Below are positions 63,241 through 64,000 of a DNA stretch of 64,000 nt, piece by piece. Position numbers and translations under genes: made by a program. The stretch comes from Streptomyces sp. NBC_01481 (GTDB taxonomy: Bacteria > Actinomycetota > Actinomycetes > Streptomycetales > Streptomycetaceae): contig NZ_JAPEPT010000001.1 of the NCBI RefSeq assembly GCF_026339995.1, positions 818,501-882,500 of the forward strand, written 5' to 3'. The stretch's first letter is position 1. Every line of letters starts with the position of its first letter. The notes under the pieces are model-generated. The model saw only the letters and a program-made list of their open reading frames with translations, was not told the DNA's origin and ran no database searches.

Positions 63241-64000
63241 ATGCAATTGGTCTTGGGTTCGCGACCGTCACAGCCGCCTCTTTCCGATACAGCTCTGATT
63301 CAGGCGGTGCGCAAAGGACGAGTCGAACTCTTTCGGCATCTCTATCGCCGCCACTACGCCGCCGTGCAGGCGTACGCCTCCCAATGCATGCCGGGTCCAC
63401 TGCATGCGCACGAGGTGACATCGCAAGTCTTCGCGCAACTGCTGCAACGGATGGTGTCCGGGGAGGGGTTCGTCGGACAACGTTTTCCGGGCTGCCTGCG
63501 ACCCCAGTTACTGGGCAACGTTCGCTCCACGGCGATCACGAGCTGGCATCGGGCGCGCGAAGCGCTGTCGCCGGACTTCCGCGCCTGGGTCGAGGCGGGA
63601 GGCCGGTGGCCCTGGGGAGAGGACGGCCAGCTGGCTCTCGCGTTCCAGCGTCTCCCGGTCACCACACAGTGTCTGCTGTGGCACTCGGTGGTGGACCGGG
63701 ACGATCCCGCGTCGACGGCCCGCATCACGGGGCTGGCCCTCCATGCGGTTCGGGCTGCAGGCGAACAGGCCAGAAGCGCGCTGCGCCAGGCCCGTACGGA
63801 TCTGTATCTCGAGCGGCTGGAGCGTCAGGACTGCAGGGAGGTGATCAAACGGCTGTCCCAGCGGCCCGAGGCGCCGCCGACAACCGAGGAGGTCGCGGAC
63901 CATCTCCGCGTCTGTCCGGCATGCATGGGTGTCTACAAGGATGTGTCCCGGCTCGACGGACAGCTCGAAGCGCAGCTGCCCGTACGGCTGTTGGGATGGT
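63241..64000 (+). CDS. ECF sigma factor with zinc finger (partial, runs off window)
   Basis: The reading frame is open from ATG 63241 to the last base of the window (253 codons). Region 2 (LFRHLYRRHYAAVQAYASQC...) and region 4 (FQRLPVTTQCLLWHSVVDRDDPASTARITGL) are sigma-like. The anti-sigma zinc finger is present: HLRVCPAC with His about 221 and Cys 225/228. It then has RLDGQLEAQLPVRLLGW, the same segment as in the preceding gene. GGAAGG precedes the start. By analogy a membrane helix and an outside domain should follow beyond the window. Confidence 0.75.
   Translation, partial: MQLVLGSRPSQPPLSDTALIQAVRKGRVELFRHLYRRHYAAVQAYASQCMPGPLHAHEVTSQVFAQLLQRMVSGEGFVGQRFPGCLRPQLLGNVRSTAITSWHRAREALSPDFRAWVEAGGRWPWGEDGQLALAFQRLPVTTQCLLWHSVVDRDDPASTARITGLALHAVRAAGEQARSALRQARTDLYLERLERQDCREVIKRLSQRPEAPPTTEEVADHLRVCPACMGVYKDVSRLDGQLEAQLPVRLLGW

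Overview
The window is high-GC chromosomal DNA of an actinomycete, almost certainly a Streptomyces. Nearly every gene has G/C at third codon positions, and GTG starts and ATGA/GTGA overlaps are common. The gene order rpsT / lepA / hemW / hrcA-dnaJ / rsmE / HIT / phoH-ybeY-CNNM-era / recO-uppS is the conserved Streptomyces core arrangement. The Scr1/DUF397, MmyB-like and SpoIIE-phosphatase families present are also typical of the genus.

Layout. 0.3-4.8 kb: rpsT diverges from lepA, followed by a long-chain acyl-CoA ligase. 4.9-11.8 kb: a signalling island with a receiver/coiled-coil protein, a very large HAMP-array hybrid histidine kinase, and a divergent HATPase-GAF-PP2C protein; the architecture recalls OsaA/OsaB/OsaC. 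11.8-19.2 kb: hemW, DUF3097, a metallo-beta-lactamase, then a CIRCE-controlled hrcA-dnaJ operon, a nitronate monooxygenase and rsmE. The rsmE stop codon lies inside a MITE-like element. 19.4-29.0 kb: a lipoprotein, a tricorn-type S41 protease, a HIT protein, RNase Z, adenosine deaminase, glucarate dehydratase and a PfkB kinase. 29.1-38.4 kb: phoH-ybeY-CNNM-MmcQ, an MmyB-like regulator, a lipoprotein, a cytidine-deaminase-like pseudoenzyme, a two-gene WxL-like/DUF916 surface module, and era. 38.6-43.0 kb: an emfourin/protealysin pair, leuA behind a leader peptide, and a TerB-like protein. 43.1-53.4 kb: an ECF sigma cassette with a 44-aa membrane peptide, an FprA-type reductase, an Scr1/DUF397 locus, a PAS/GAF/SpoIIE phosphatase, and recO with its 5' end present three times. 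53.4-64 kb: uppS, a large LuxR (LAL) regulator, a four-gene secreted-protein operon, and three successive ECF-like sigma proteins. Two of these three carry extracellular carbohydrate-binding domains; the last runs off the window.

The parts most worth a second look are: (i) the secreted operon at 57.5-59.4 kb, where one protein resembles an aerolysin/ETX-type pore former and three paralogues share four cysteines; (ii) the tandem sigma-ZnF-lectin fusions beside it; (iii) the recO 5'-end triplication, whose middle copy is a mosaic of the two outer ones; (iv) the MITE at the rsmE stop; and (v) a dispersed palindromic intergenic repeat present in five long copies plus one fragment.
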